Shown here: one piece after another, positions 1-11,711 of the stretch | Numbering within the stretch: position 1 is the stretch's first letter | How the letters are laid out: each line of letters starts with the position of its first letter | From: BD2-11 sp965115885 | GTDB taxonomy: Bacteria; Gemmatimonadota; Gemmatimonadetes; Longimicrobiales; Gaopeijiaceae | NCBI GenBank assembly: GCA_965115885.1 | Contig: OZ220479.1 | Span: 186,001 to 250,000, forward strand | Length of the DNA stretch: 64,000 nt | Direction: 5' to 3' | Program-made: the position numbers and the translations under genes | Notes under the pieces: model-generated | What the model saw: only the letters and a program-made list of their open reading frames with translations | Database searches by the model: none | What the model was told of the DNA's origin: nothing

Positions 1-1403
1 CGCAACGCCAGTCGCCCATGTCCGCGCAATTCCGCAACTACTTCCAGTACTTCGACTGGCAGTGGGCCCGGGGCCTGGATCCCTCCTTCGCGCCGGGCGG
101 GGCGAGAACTCCGGTCACCGCCCTCTTCCTGGCTCTGGGGTTCTTCGGGTTGTGGGTGGTCTGGCGGGTGGAGCGCGCCCTGTTCCTCTACGTCGGGGCT
201 CTGACGGCGACCCTGACCGCCGCGTTGGTGATCTATCTGAACTTCAAGTACGGCTATTCGCTGGCGCCCGAGATCGCCGATCCGGACCTGCACGAGGTGC
301 GCGAACGGGACTACTTCTTCGTCGCCGGATTCCTCCTCTGGGGCGTCTTGGCGGGCGTCGGCCTTTCGGGCGCGTGGCACGCGCTCGCGCGGAAGCTCGT
401 CGAGTGGGGCGCGTCGGGATCGACCCGTCGGGCGCGAACGGGCGCGGCGAGGGCGGGGCTGACGGTCGTCGCCTGCCTGGCGCTCGCGGTGGCGGCGACG
501 CCGCTGACGGCCAACTGGCGCTGGGCGAGCCGCGCCGGCGACTGGGCGGCCCGCGACTGGGCCCACGATCTCCTGCAGAGCGTCGAGCCCTACGGCGTCC
601 TCTTCACCAACGGGGACAACGACACCTTCCCGCTCTGGTATCTCCAGGAAGTGGAGGGGATCCGCAGGGACGTGACCGTCGTCGTCGGGCAGTACCTGTT
701 CACGCAGTGGTATCCCCGGCAGCTGCGGGAGTTGACCCTGCCCGACCGGCAACGGCCCTTCGAACCCGACGAGCGGGTGGCCGACCTCTACCGTGCCCGG
801 CGCCCGCCCGAGCGGTCGATCCTCTCGCTCGATCCCGAGGCCATCGACCGCATCCAGGGCGCCCGGGTCCCGGAGGACGCGGACGTTCGCCTGGGGTCCG
901 TCGCGGTGCGGTATCCGGGCGGAACCTATCTGAGCCGGGGCGACCAGGTCGCGCTGGCCATCATTCGCGGCAGCCTCGCCGAACGCCCCGTCTACTTCGC
1001 GTGGACCGGAGGGACGATCCGCTCGCTGGGGCTTCAGGACTACGGGGTGCGGCAGGGGCTCGCGACCCGGCTCGTGCCGCACGACCTCGAATCCGGCGGG
1101 CGCTTCGTCCGCGCCGCCGCCGAGCTCGGCGGGGAGTGGGTCGACCTGGAGCGCACGCGGCGTCTGGTCGGCGAGGTCGTGATGGCCCGCAGCCTGCGCT
1201 ACCGGGACGTCTGGCCCGACCACAGCACCCTGAACATCCCCTACTACTACTTTCAGATGAGCCGGTTGCTCTTCGAGCTGGGTTCCGAGGCCGGACTTCC
1301 CGCCGACGAACTGGCCCGCTACCGCGACGACATGGGGGCCTTCGGAGTCACCATGCGGGGCGGGTACCGGGCGTTCCCCCGAGAGACGGAGGCGGGCGGA
1401 TGA
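1..1403 (+). CDS. DUF2723 family membrane protein, C-terminal part (5' end outside window)
   Basis: The frame is open from the first bases of the window, so this is the C-terminal part of a longer gene; 461 residues follow the first visible ATG at 18. Hydrophobic segments near visible residues 32-75 and 100-165 look like the last membrane helices. A soluble, presumably periplasmic domain follows, with a GDNDTFPLWYLQE stretch and several conserved-looking Trp/Tyr positions. DUF2723 proteins are large multi-spanning proteins related to GT-C/O-mannosyltransferase-like enzymes, and the GDNDTFPLWYLQ motif is characteristic of that family. Substrate is unknown. The stop overlaps the next gene start (ATGA at 1400-1403), so the two are probably co-transcribed. 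Confidence 0.75.
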   Translation, partial: QRQSPMSAQFRNYFQYFDWQWARGLDPSFAPGGARTPVTALFLALGFFGLWVVWRVERALFLYVGALTATLTAALVIYLNFKYGYSLAPEIADPDLHEVRERDYFFVAGFLLWGVLAGVGLSGAWHALARKLVEWGASGSTRRARTGAARAGLTVVACLALAVAATPLTANWRWASRAGDWAARDWAHDLLQSVEPYGVLFTNGDNDTFPLWYLQEVEGIRRDVTVVVGQYLFTQWYPRQLRELTLPDRQRPFEPDERVADLYRARRPPERSILSLDPEAIDRIQGARVPEDADVRLGSVAVRYPGGTYLSRGDQVALAIIRGSLAERPVYFAWTGGTIRSLGLQDYGVRQGLATRLVPHDLESGGRFVRAAAELGGEWVDLERTRRLVGEVVMARSLRYRDVWPDHSTLNIPYYYFQMSRLLFELGSEAGLPADELARYRDDMGAFGVTMRGGYRAFPRETEAGG

Positions 1404-2629
1404 GCGTTCCCGCCGACGGTCGCCGCTCCGGGGGGGACGATCGCGTCCCCGAAAAGCTCTCTCGCGCGGAGCTCGTCCGCTACGCCCGCCACATGGTCCT
1501 TCCCGAGGTCGGACCGGAGGGTCAGAAAAGGCTCAAGGCCGCGCGCGTGCTGGTGGTGGGCGCGGGCGGGCTGGGGTCTCCGGTGGCGCTCTACCTGGCC
1601 GCGGCCGGGGTGGGAACGCTCGGCCTGGCGGACTTCGACCGGGTGGACGTCACCAACCTGCAACGCCAGATCCTGCACGGGGAAGCCGACGTGGGCCGGC
1701 TCAAGACCGCCTCCGCGCACGACCGGCTCGCGCAGACCAATCCCCACGTCGAGATCGTCGGTCACGAGGTCAGGCTGAGCGGCGACAACGCCCTGTCCGT
1801 GCTGGCCGACTACGACGTGGTCGTGGACGGCACCGACAACTTCCCGACCCGCTACTTGGTCAACGACGCCTGCGTGACGCTCGCCAAGCCCAACGTGTAC
1901 GGCTCCGTGCATCGGTGGGAGGGACAGGTGTCCGTGTTCGCGACCGAGGACGGCCCCTGCTACCGGTGTCTCTTCCGCGAACCGCCCCCGCCGGGCCTGG
2001 TGCCCAACTGCGCCGAGGGCGGGGTGCTGGGAGTGGTCCCCGGCGTGGTGGGCTCCCTGCAGGCGCTGGAGGCGGTGAAACTGATCCTCGGGCGGGGAAC
2101 TCCGCTCGCGGGGCGGTTGCTCGTCTTCGACGGTCTGGAGCTGGAGTGGCGCGAAGTCGCCGTCCGGCGCGATCCCGACTGTCCGGTGTGCGGCGAAAAC
2201 CCCGTCCGGACCGAACTCGTCGACTACGAAATCTTCTGTGGCGCGACGCCGGAGGAGGAATCCACGACCCCGTCCGCGAATCGCCCGGTCCGGCCGGCGC
2301 CGGGCCCCGGAAGCATCGACGTGCGCGAGGCGAGCGAGCGCCTCGGGAGCGCGGTCCCGCCCTTCCTTCTGGACGTGCGCGAGCCCTACGAGTGGGACAT
2401 CTCCAGCCTCGACTCGGAGGGCGCGGTGCTGATCCCGATGGCCGAGGTGGGCGAACGCCTGGACGAGATCCCGCGCGACCGGGAGATCGTCGTTCACTGC
2501 CGAACCGGCGCCCGCAGCGGCGACGTGGCGAACCAGCTGTGGCGGGCGGGCTACCGGAACGTGTTCAACATGGAGGGCGGGATCAATGCGTGGGCGCGGG
2601 AGATCGACCCCGCGCTCCGGATCTACTGA
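1400..2629 (+). CDS. moeB: MoeB/ThiF-type adenylyltransferase fused to a C-terminal rhodanese domain
   Basis: The 409-residue product activates the C-terminus of a small ubiquitin-like sulfur carrier (MoaD or ThiS type) by adenylation. The N-terminal E1-like domain shows the nucleotide motif GAGGLGSP, the DFDRVDVTNLQRQILH segment and two zinc Cys pairs (CYRC and CPVC). After a Pro-rich linker comes a rhodanese domain with the active-site loop HCRTGARSGD, whose Cys would carry the persulfide. This architecture matches MoeZ/MoeBR proteins, which adenylate and sulfurate their partner in one polypeptide. The ATG overlaps the upstream stop by 4 bp. Whether it serves molybdopterin, thiamine or cysteine synthesis cannot be told, because no carrier gene is in the window. 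Confidence 0.9.
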   Translation: MSVPADGRRSGGDDRVPEKLSRAELVRYARHMVLPEVGPEGQKRLKAARVLVVGAGGLGSPVALYLAAAGVGTLGLADFDRVDVTNLQRQILHGEADVGRLKTASAHDRLAQTNPHVEIVGHEVRLSGDNALSVLADYDVVVDGTDNFPTRYLVNDACVTLAKPNVYGSVHRWEGQVSVFATEDGPCYRCLFREPPPPGLVPNCAEGGVLGVVPGVVGSLQALEAVKLILGRGTPLAGRLLVFDGLELEWREVAVRRDPDCPVCGENPVRTELVDYEIFCGATPEEESTTPSANRPVRPAPGPGSIDVREASERLGSAVPPFLLDVREPYEWDISSLDSEGAVLIPMAEVGERLDEIPRDREIVVHCRTGARSGDVANQLWRAGYRNVFNMEGGINAWAREIDPALRIY

Positions 2630-2633
2630 TCTC

Positions 2634-4802
2634 TCAGAACCGGGCGAGTTCCCGGATCTCCGAGACCACGTCGGAGACCTGGGGGAGGATCGCCTCCTCG
2701 AGCCGGGGCGCGTACGCGACCCAGCAGTCGCGGGAGGCGACGCGCCGCACCGGCGCGTCCAGCCACGCGAAGAGTTCGTCCGCGACCCGGGCCGCGATCT
2801 CCGCTCCGTAGCCCCAGGAGAGTCCGTCCTCGTAGGCGACCAGCACGCGGTTGGTCTTGCGCACGGAGGCGGCGACGGCGTCCATGTCGAAGGGCGACAG
2901 GCTGCGCAGGTCCACGACCTCGGCCTCGATGCCGTCCCGTTGCGACGCCACGCGGGCCGCGTCCAGGCTGCGCTTCACCAGCGCCCCGCAGGCCACGACG
3001 GTGAGGTCGGCGCCCTCGCGCACGGTGCGCGCCTTTCCGAACGGGACCATGAACTCCCTTCCGGGCGCGCGGCTCTTGTTGTACACCTGCCGGTACAGGT
3101 GTTTGTGTTCCAGGAAGATCACGGGGTCGTCGCACCGGATCGCGGTGCGCAGGAGCCCGTTGGCGTCGAGCGCGTTCGAGGGCAGGGCCACGCGCAGTCC
3201 CGGGGTGTGGGCGAAGAGCGACGCTCCCGTCTGCGAATGGTAGATGCCGCCGCCCGTGAGATATCCGCCGAAGGGGACCCGGACGACCACGGGCGCGTCG
3301 AACGCGCCGTTGGAGCGGTAGCGCATGGTGGCCATCTCGTTGCGGATCTGCATGAACGCCGGCCAGATGTAGTCGAAGAACTGGATCTCGACGACGGGCT
3401 TGAGCCCGCGCGCCGCCATCCCGATCGCGCGCCCGACGATGTTCGCCTCCGCGAGCGGAGCGTTGAACACGCGGTCGCTTCCGAAGCGTTTCTGCAACCC
3501 GTGGGTCACCTTGAAGACGCCGCCCTTGCCCCGCACCCGCTCGAGGGCGTCCGCGCGCGAGGCGTCGGCCACGTCCTGGCCGAACACGACGATGCGCGGA
3601 TCGCGCTCCATTTCGTCGCTCAGGCAGCGGTTGATGAGGTCGACCATCGTCAGCGGCTTGTCGCCCGGCGCGAACTCCGCGGAGCCTTCGGTGTCGAATT
3701 CCGGGCGGGTGGGGGGCGCCGTCTCGGAGTGCAGGTTGCGCAACGCGCCCTCCGGGGACGGCTGGGGGTGTTCCAGCGCTTCGGCCGCCGCGGCGCGAAC
3801 CTCGTTCCGCGCCGCGGCCTCGATCGCGTCGAGTTGGGCGGCGGTGGCGATCTTCAGGTCCAGCAGCAGCTGGCGGGTGCGGACGAGCGGATCCCGTTCC
3901 TCCTCGGCGCGGCGTTCCTCCGGCGTCCGGTACGCGCGCTCGTCGTCCGACATCGAGTGGGAGTAGGGCCGGACGGTGGAGGCGTGCACCAGCGCCGGCC
4001 CCCGCCCCCGTCGGCAGTGGCGGACGGCGGCGCGGCTCGCCTTGGTGCTGTCGACGACGTCGGTGCCGTCGCACTTCCCGACGAACAGGTTCGGGAACGA
4101 GGACGCCAGGTCGGAGATGCTCGCGCCGGCGGTCTGGACTTCCACCGGCACCGAGATCGCGTAGCCGTTGTCCTCGATCAGGAACAGCACCGGAAGCTTC
4201 AGGGTGCAGGCGGTGTTGAGCGCCTCCCAGAATTCGCCCTCCGAGGTGGCGCCTTCGCCCGCGGACACGAGCACGACCTCGTCCTCCTCGACCTGCCCGA
4301 CCCGCTCGCGCGTTTCCGCTCGTCCGGCGGCCCGACGGCCGCCCTCGGCGCACCCCACGGCCTGCAGGAACTGGGTTCCCGTCGGGGACGACATGCTCGT
4401 GACGTTGAGCCGCGGATCGCAGAAGTGGCACGGCATCTGCCGGCCGCCGGAGGCGGGATCGGCCTCGGCGGCCACAGCCTGCAGGAAGTGCTCCAGCGGG
4501 GTCTGCCCCAGCGCCAGGGAGAGCGCCCGGTCGCGATAGTAGAGGTAGAACCAGTCGTGGGCGGGCCGGAGCTGGGCGGCCATGGCCACGCCGATGGCCT
4601 CGTGGCCCGCGCTCGAGATCTGGAAGAAGGTCTTGTTCTGCCGCTTGAGCGTGATCTCGCGGTCGTCGATTTCGCGCGAGGTCACCATGATGCGGTAGAA
4701 CTCGGTCAGTTGCGCCGACGTGAGGGCGGGCCCGTCGTCCGGGGCCGCGCCGAGGCCGCCGGGGGGGGCGTGGGGGGGGGAGGTTCGGGTGTCCGGTGCC
4801 AT
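2634..4802 (-). CDS. 2-oxoacid dehydrogenase E1, fused alpha and beta subunits (branched-chain type)
   Basis: The 722-residue protein carries the E1 alpha domain (about 30-360) and the transketolase-like beta domain (about 385-722) in one chain. The thiamine-diphosphate motif is visible as GEG at 182-184 followed by N212-G213, and the phosphorylation-loop-like segment RPYSHSMSDDERAYR is present. The beta half has VFGQDV, the GGYLTGGGIYHSQ segment and a C-terminal transketolase fold. It would decarboxylate a 2-oxoacid, probably branched-chain 2-oxoisovalerate, and pass the acyl group to an E2 lipoamide partner. Fused E1 proteins are known in Bacteroidota and relatives. No E2 or E3 gene is nearby. 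It converges with the upstream gene, leaving 4 bp between stops. Confidence 0.88.
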   Translation of the reverse strand: MAPDTRTSPPHAPPGGLGAAPDDGPALTSAQLTEFYRIMVTSREIDDREITLKRQNKTFFQISSAGHEAIGVAMAAQLRPAHDWFYLYYRDRALSLALGQTPLEHFLQAVAAEADPASGGRQMPCHFCDPRLNVTSMSSPTGTQFLQAVGCAEGGRRAAGRAETRERVGQVEEDEVVLVSAGEGATSEGEFWEALNTACTLKLPVLFLIEDNGYAISVPVEVQTAGASISDLASSFPNLFVGKCDGTDVVDSTKASRAAVRHCRRGRGPALVHASTVRPYSHSMSDDERAYRTPEERRAEEERDPLVRTRQLLLDLKIATAAQLDAIEAAARNEVRAAAAEALEHPQPSPEGALRNLHSETAPPTRPEFDTEGSAEFAPGDKPLTMVDLINRCLSDEMERDPRIVVFGQDVADASRADALERVRGKGGVFKVTHGLQKRFGSDRVFNAPLAEANIVGRAIGMAARGLKPVVEIQFFDYIWPAFMQIRNEMATMRYRSNGAFDAPVVVRVPFGGYLTGGGIYHSQTGASLFAHTPGLRVALPSNALDANGLLRTAIRCDDPVIFLEHKHLYRQVYNKSRAPGREFMVPFGKARTVREGADLTVVACGALVKRSLDAARVASQRDGIEAEVVDLRSLSPFDMDAVAASVRKTNRVLVAYEDGLSWGYGAEIAARVADELFAWLDAPVRRVASRDCWVAYAPRLEEAILPQVSDVVSEIRELARF

Positions 4803-5002
4803 GGGGGCCGTCTGGGGGCCGCCGCGCGGGCTCGCGGTCGCGCGCGGCGGGGAAGCGGGTGTCGGTGGAATTCCGGAGGCGAGGCGTTCGCCGCCGACGT
4901 GCCGTGCGGGCCGCGCCGCGCGGACCGGGAGCGCCGCCTTCGGAACATAGCCGCCGCGGGGAAGGCGGTCCAACCGCTCGCGCGCCGCCGCGCGGGACTC
5001 CG

Positions 5003-7125
<2,123 letters not shown>

Positions 7126-7129
<4 letters not shown>

Positions 7130-7932
7130 GGTCGTTCGATGCCGAAGGGAGTGCGGACGATGCCCTCCGAGCGGGTCGCGCGGCGGATGCGCCGGTTCCG
7201 GACGAGGGACTCCTCGTTCGCGTACCCGCGCGCGTGGTCCAAGTGCACGCACGCCGCGCGGTGACGCACCTGCAGCCCGCGGACGCCGGCGTTCTCCAGC
7301 CGCTCGCCCAGCTCGCGGTCCTGGCCGCCGTACCCCATGCGTTCGTCGAAGCCGTTGGCCGCCACGATGTCCCGGCGCCAGCCGGAGGCGTTGTGTCCGT
7401 TCCAAGTGGGACGCGTGGGGGTGAGGAGGTCGGCGGCGGCCGAGGCGGCTCGGGGCGGCGCGAGCTTCGCGAGTCGGCGAAGGCCGACGCCCCGGGCCCG
7501 GAGCCACAAGGGCGAGAACGCCCGTCCGCTCGCCACGTCGTCCCGGACGATGGCGCGGCTGAGCGACATCGGCAGCTTCACGTATCCGCCCGAGAGGAAG
7601 CGTCCCGGCCGGGCGAGGGCCGCGTGCGCCGCCAGGAAGTCGGCGCGCGGAACGCAGTCGCCGTCGGAGAAGACCAAGTAGTCGGTCTGCGCGGCGACGA
7701 CGGCCTTGTTGAGGATGCGCGACTTGCGGAAGCCGCGGTCCTCCTGCCGAACGTGCCGGATCGGCAGCCCGCGGGCGGAGGGGCCGCGGAGGAGCCGCGC
7801 GGTCTCGTCGGTGGAACCGTCGTCGGCCACGATCAGCTCGAAGTCGCGGTGCCGCTGGTGCGCGTACCCCCACAGGGCCTTCTCCAGCCAATCCGGGGCG
7901 TTGTAGGTGCTGACGATCGCGGAGACGCGCAC
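7126..7932 (-). CDS. Family 2 glycosyltransferase
   Basis: The 268-residue protein opens with the GT-A nucleotide-sugar fold VSAIVSTYNAPDWLEKAL, followed by VADDGSTDET and the metal-binding segment VFSDGDCVPR. A C-terminal galactosyltransferase-like region contains NGHNASGWRRDI and GYGGQDRELGERL, typical of the GT2/GT7-like subgroup that extends surface polysaccharides. The GTG start at 7932 gives a sensible N-terminus immediately at the first beta strand. It sits between the amidohydrolase (1 bp gap) and the DUF255 gene (4 bp overlap). The acceptor is unknown. Confidence 0.85.
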
Positions 7933-7933
7933 C

Positions 7934-9424
7934 TCAACCGCCCGCTCCCGCCCGCATCGCCTCCAGAACCTGCGCCCGGAAGGCGCCCGCGCGCTCGATC
8001 GCGTCCGCTTCGTCGACCGTCAGCGTCTCGCCCCCGCGCACCACCGCGCGTCCGTTCACCAGCACCGTGGCGACGTCGCTTCCGCGGGTCGCGTAGACCA
8101 GATGCGAGTAGACGTCGTAGAGCGGTGCGAGTCCGGCTCGGCGAGTGTCGACGAGCACGACGTCGGCGCGTTTCCCCGGCTCGAGCGAACCGATCTCGCG
8201 CTCCAGGCCGAGGACGCGGGCGCCGCCCATGGTGGCGAGCCGGAACACGGTCCGGGCGGGGAGCGCGGTGGGGTCTCCGGCGGCGAACTTGTGCAGCTTG
8301 GCCGCGGCGTCCATCTCGTCGAAGAGGTCCAGGTCGTTGTTGCTGGCCGGGCCGTCGGTCCCGAGTCCCACCGGAATCCCGGCGGCCAGCGCCGCCGCGA
8401 CGGGCGCCGCCCGCGAGATGCCCAGCTTCATGTTGCTCTCGGGGTTGTGGGCGATGCCCGCGCCGCTCGCCGCGATGCGCGCGATGTCCTCGTCGGAGAG
8501 ATGGACGGAGTGGGCGAGCACCGTCCCGGGGCGCAGCGCGCCGATGGACTCGAGCGCCTCCACCGTGCCCATTCCGGTGAGCCCGCCCACGGTGGCCAAC
8601 TCCTCCGCGTCCTCGGCGACGTGGATCTGGAAGGGGGCGCCGTGGTCGTTGGCCAGCCGAACGGCGGCCGCCACGTCCTCGAGCGAGGTCGTGTAGAGCG
8701 AGTGGGCGGCCACGGCGGGGATCAGGGTGGGGTGGTCGCGGTAGCGCTCCATGAAGGCAGCGGCGTCCGCCAAGGATGCGGCGGGGGTGGGGAAGTCCGG
8801 GGCGGGGAAGCCGATCACGTGCGGCCCGAGCGCCGCGCGGATGCCCGCGTCGATCGCCGCCCGCGCCCCGTCGTCGCGGAAGTAGTACATGTCCGCGAAG
8901 GTGGTCGTCCCGCTCTTGAGCATCTCGACGCACGACAGCAACGTCCCCCAGTACACGAAGTCGGGACTCACCAGCGCCGCCTCGGCGGGGAAGATGCGCT
9001 CCTCCAGCCAGGTCGTCAGCGGCAGGTCGTCGGCGAACCCCCGGAGAAGCGACATCGCCGCGTGTCCATGGACGTTGACCAGCCCCGGGATCACGAGGTG
9101 CCCGGTCGCGTCGAGCACGGTCGCGTCGGAGGGCCGGGGGTCGCCGGGGGCCAGGAGCCGGGCGATGCGCTCCCCCTCCACCAGCACCGCGCCGCCCTCG
9201 AGCACGGTTCCGGGGGCGTCCATGACCACGACCGTGCCGCCGTCGATCAGCAACGCTCCGTTCCCCGTCGGCGTCGGGGCCGGGGCGCAGGCCCCGACGA
9301 GCGCGGCGAGCGCCGCCGCGCTCGTGCGGAGCCCGCAACCCGGGACGCGCCGGGCGGCGGCGGTCCGCGTTTCGCGCGCCTCCCGGCGGGTCCTCTCTCT
9401 TTCCCCTTCTCCTGTCGCGCTCAT
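7934..9424 (-). CDS. Amidohydrolase of the MTA/SAH deaminase (TrzN/AtzA) group, predicted lipoprotein
   Basis: The 496-residue product has the composite-fold amidohydrolase layout: HGHAAMSLLRG supplies the HxH metal pair, ALGPHVIG and the AHSLYTT/QIHVAED segments the substrate and metal residues, and GLGTDGPASNN the metal Asp. This motif set matches 5-methylthioadenosine/S-adenosylhomocysteine deaminases and related chlorohydrolases. Unusually, an Arg-rich N-terminus is followed by a hydrophobic stretch ending VGAC (C46), which reads as a lipobox. The enzyme would therefore be exported and lipid-anchored, which does not suit a cytosolic nucleoside deaminase. The true substrate is therefore uncertain. 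A start beyond the signal would give a cytosolic version, but no good ATG lies there. Confidence 0.85.
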   Translation of the reverse strand: MSATGEGERERTRREARETRTAAARRVPGCGLRTSAAALAALVGACAPAPTPTGNGALLIDGGTVVVMDAPGTVLEGGAVLVEGERIARLLAPGDPRPSDATVLDATGHLVIPGLVNVHGHAAMSLLRGFADDLPLTTWLEERIFPAEAALVSPDFVYWGTLLSCVEMLKSGTTTFADMYYFRDDGARAAIDAGIRAALGPHVIGFPAPDFPTPAASLADAAAFMERYRDHPTLIPAVAAHSLYTTSLEDVAAAVRLANDHGAPFQIHVAEDAEELATVGGLTGMGTVEALESIGALRPGTVLAHSVHLSDEDIARIAASGAGIAHNPESNMKLGISRAAPVAAALAAGIPVGLGTDGPASNNDLDLFDEMDAAAKLHKFAAGDPTALPARTVFRLATMGGARVLGLEREIGSLEPGKRADVVLVDTRRAGLAPLYDVYSHLVYATRGSDVATVLVNGRAVVRGGETLTVDEADAIERAGAFRAQVLEAMRAGAGG

Positions 9425-10418
9425 CCGCTCCCGCCTCGCCGTCTTTCGACCGGTTCCCGCCGCGGTCCGAACCCGGAACGTCCTCGGAATCCAAGATACC
9501 TCGAAACGCCGTTTCCCGGACCACCCGGCGGATCCCCGCTCCCCTATCTTTCGGGGTCCGAAGGCGCGGCGCGAGTTCGCCTGCGCTCGCCGAACGCGCC
9601 GGGCCGCCCGGCGCGTTTCCCGGCGTGCGGTCCTCGTCCCGGCGCGGACCGACGGTCCGCCGGGGGGCGGAACGCTTGGAGGTTCGGGCGTCGAAAGCGT
9701 CGAGGTTCGGGGTATGGAACGCGTCGCGTCGCGGGCCCGTACCGTCCGTTCCGACGACGACGTCCATGCCGCGCTCCGCCCGCCGATTCCGGTCCGACGC
9801 CCCGGCGGAAGTCTTTTCCAATGCGGTGATGAGCCCGAACCAGAGGGAGCTTCGGGGGGAGGAGGAGGTCTGGCTCCGAGACTGGTGGCGGTTGATCGGG
9901 GAGGCATCGTTAGGTCCCGGAGCGTGGAAGCGCAACGGGAGGGTTGGCGGAGGCACGCCTTGCCTCAGGTGCTTTGCACCTTCCCTCGTCCGAGGACCGA
10001 TTCCCCGAGCGGTCCTCAGACGGGTGCGGCTGGCCCTCGAATGCTCGAACGGTGGAGGCGACATCGCATGAGACCAACGCCCGGTTGGGTGCCTAATACG
10101 ATGTTCTTCCAACGCTTCAGTCCCGCCCCGTCTGCCGAGACGGCCCGAAAACGGAGGGTGCGGGGGGACCGGCGCCGCGACCACGAGCCACGGCTCCGAA
10201 CTCGTTCGCCGGTCCGGTCCGCGTGTCCTGCGCCCAAGCGGATCCCCCCGGCTCCACCCGTCGGAATCCGCCGAGGGGTCGGTCCGGGCGATGGCGAAGC
10301 GGTAGCTTCGGCGGACATCCTCGACGACGGCATGTCCTTTCGGGAACGTCCGTTGCGGCGACGCTGCCCATCGGTTCAAGCTCGACGCGAGAGCGTCCGC
10401 TCCCTGTCCGCCGGCAGG
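9425..10418. other. Gene-poor stretch between the amidohydrolase and a broken transposase
   Basis: About 1 kb without a convincing gene: open frames here have poor composition and no motifs. The left part should hold the promoter of the leftward amidohydrolase operon. The middle holds a cluster of small hairpins (9950-10017, listed separately). The right part, about 10080-10418, is probably the 3' non-coding end of the adjacent insertion element; I could not identify a matching terminal inverted repeat. Confidence 0.6.
9950..10017. other. Cluster of three consecutive hairpins (possible structured RNA or terminator array)
   Basis: Three perfect stems follow each other: GAGGCA/TGCCTC (9950-9955 with 9961-9966), AGGTGC/GCACCT with a 3-nt loop (9967-9972 with 9976-9981) and GAGGACC/GGTCCTC (9992-9998 with 10011-10017). 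No poly-T follows, so they are not classical intrinsic terminators. No known RNA family was recognised. Strand of any transcript is unknown. Confidence 0.35.
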
Positions 10419-11683
10419 TCAGGCGGTCGAGACGCTGGCCCTCTCGATGGCGTGCAGGAGTCGGGCGCGTGCGCGCCGAACGGCCCGGGCGGCGTCCAAG
10501 TCGGTCGCCTCCATGCCGAGTTCCTCCAGCGACTCGAGGGTGACGTCCGGCTTGAGGAAGCGCTCGGCGTCGGGCAACGACGTGAACTTCTGGAAGGGGG
10601 TGGCCACGTCTCGTTGCCGGTAGCGCCGCTTGACCCGGCCGTTGGGGCCGAGGACCTCGGTGGCGAAGAGGCAGGGCCGGTGGAAGTTGAGGAAGACGCA
10701 GAGCCGTTCGAGGAACGCGTCGACCCGAGGGACGAGGTCGCGGGAGATATGGATGTGCCCCAACCACTTGCGCACGATGCTGCCGTTCTTGGATTCGACG
10801 AGCGCGTTGTCGTTCGAGCGGCGCGGTCGGGACTTGGTGAAAGTGCCGACGTGCAGGCTGCTGAGGAGGTTGGCGACCCGGTGGTTGATGTATTCGCTGC
10901 CGTTGTCGGCGTGGAACGCCTCGATGCGGAAGGGGAAGGCGGCCAAGAGGCCTTCGAGGCAGGGGCCGAGGAAACGGTAGGTGATGCGCGGCGCGGCGCC
11001 GAGGTATTGGAACTGAGTCTCCTCGTCGACGACGTTGACGACGTAGACGCCCTTCTCGCCGTCCCTGTCGCCCAGTGCACGGTGTCGACGCGCAGGTGGC
11101 CGGGTTTGCCGTCGGGTTGGGGCTTGCGGCGGACGGCGATGGACGCGGGGGTGGCCTTGGTGCCTCGGCAGGTGACCCGTCCGGTGCGGTAGGCGCGGCG
11201 CTTGCGGATGTTGTAGATGTGGCCGTTGGAGATGTCGGCGAGGCGCTCGAAGCGAGCGTCTCCGTAGACGTGGAACATGCGCCACGACAGGACCTTGGTG
11301 GCGGGCCCGGAGAGCTGCCCGCAGGCCTCGTCGACTTCGGCGAGCAGGGCGACGTCGTGGCTGGTGTAGCGGCGTTGGAAGGTGTTGGCGGGCGGCTTGC
11401 CGCGGCGGTCGCGGATGTGGCCGGTCCTGCGGTGCTGGGCGAGGAGGCGGGTGACCTGGGCTCGGGAGAAGCCGGTCGCCTTCTCGATGTAACGCTTGAC
11501 CAAGCTCTTGCCGGGCCTCGGGAGGTCGTGGTGGTACTTGAACTCGACCAGCGTCTGGCTGATGAAGCGGTAGGCTTCGGCGCGGTCGCCGACCGCCACG
11601 GTGTCCGCAACGGCAGCGCCGTTCAGGAGATCGCGGATTTGGTCGAGGGTGTGGATCCGTTTGGTGCTGAGCGACATGATCAT
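10419..11683 (-). pseudogene. Integrase-core (rve) DDE transposase, interrupted by a 1-nt frameshift
   Basis: The N-terminal half (from 11683, MIMSLSTKRIHTLDQ) has helix-turn-helix-like segments such as KATGFSRAQVTRLLAQHRR and runs to VDTVHW, which supplies the first catalytic Asp. The reading then continues only in the next frame as GDRDGEKGVYVVNVVDEETQ, followed by FHADNGSEY (second Asp) and NDNALVESKNG (catalytic Glu), ending at 10419. Joining the frames gives a complete DDE protein of about 420 residues. The break lies at about 11071-11075, in a GGG run where one G appears lost. The IS family was not resolved (IS481-like or ISNCY). It is either a dead element or, less likely, one using programmed frameshifting. 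Confidence 0.82.
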
Positions 11684-11711
11684 GCTCCATGATCGCAGCG
11701 CCTCGGATCGG

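Noticed and set aside
62..2629. 855-residue open frame covering both the DUF2723 gene and the MoeB gene
   Set aside because: The first 446 residues are an Arg/Gly-rich shadow of the real DUF2723 frame; the genuine MoeB start is the ATG at 1400.
9601..10080. CRISPR-like or tandem repeat array in the gene-free region
   Set aside because: The hairpins differ in sequence and there is no regular repeat-spacer periodicity.
10117..11610. 497-residue minus-strand frame overlapping the transposase
   Set aside because: Ser/Thr/Pro/Arg-rich shadow; catalytic motifs lie in the two other frames.
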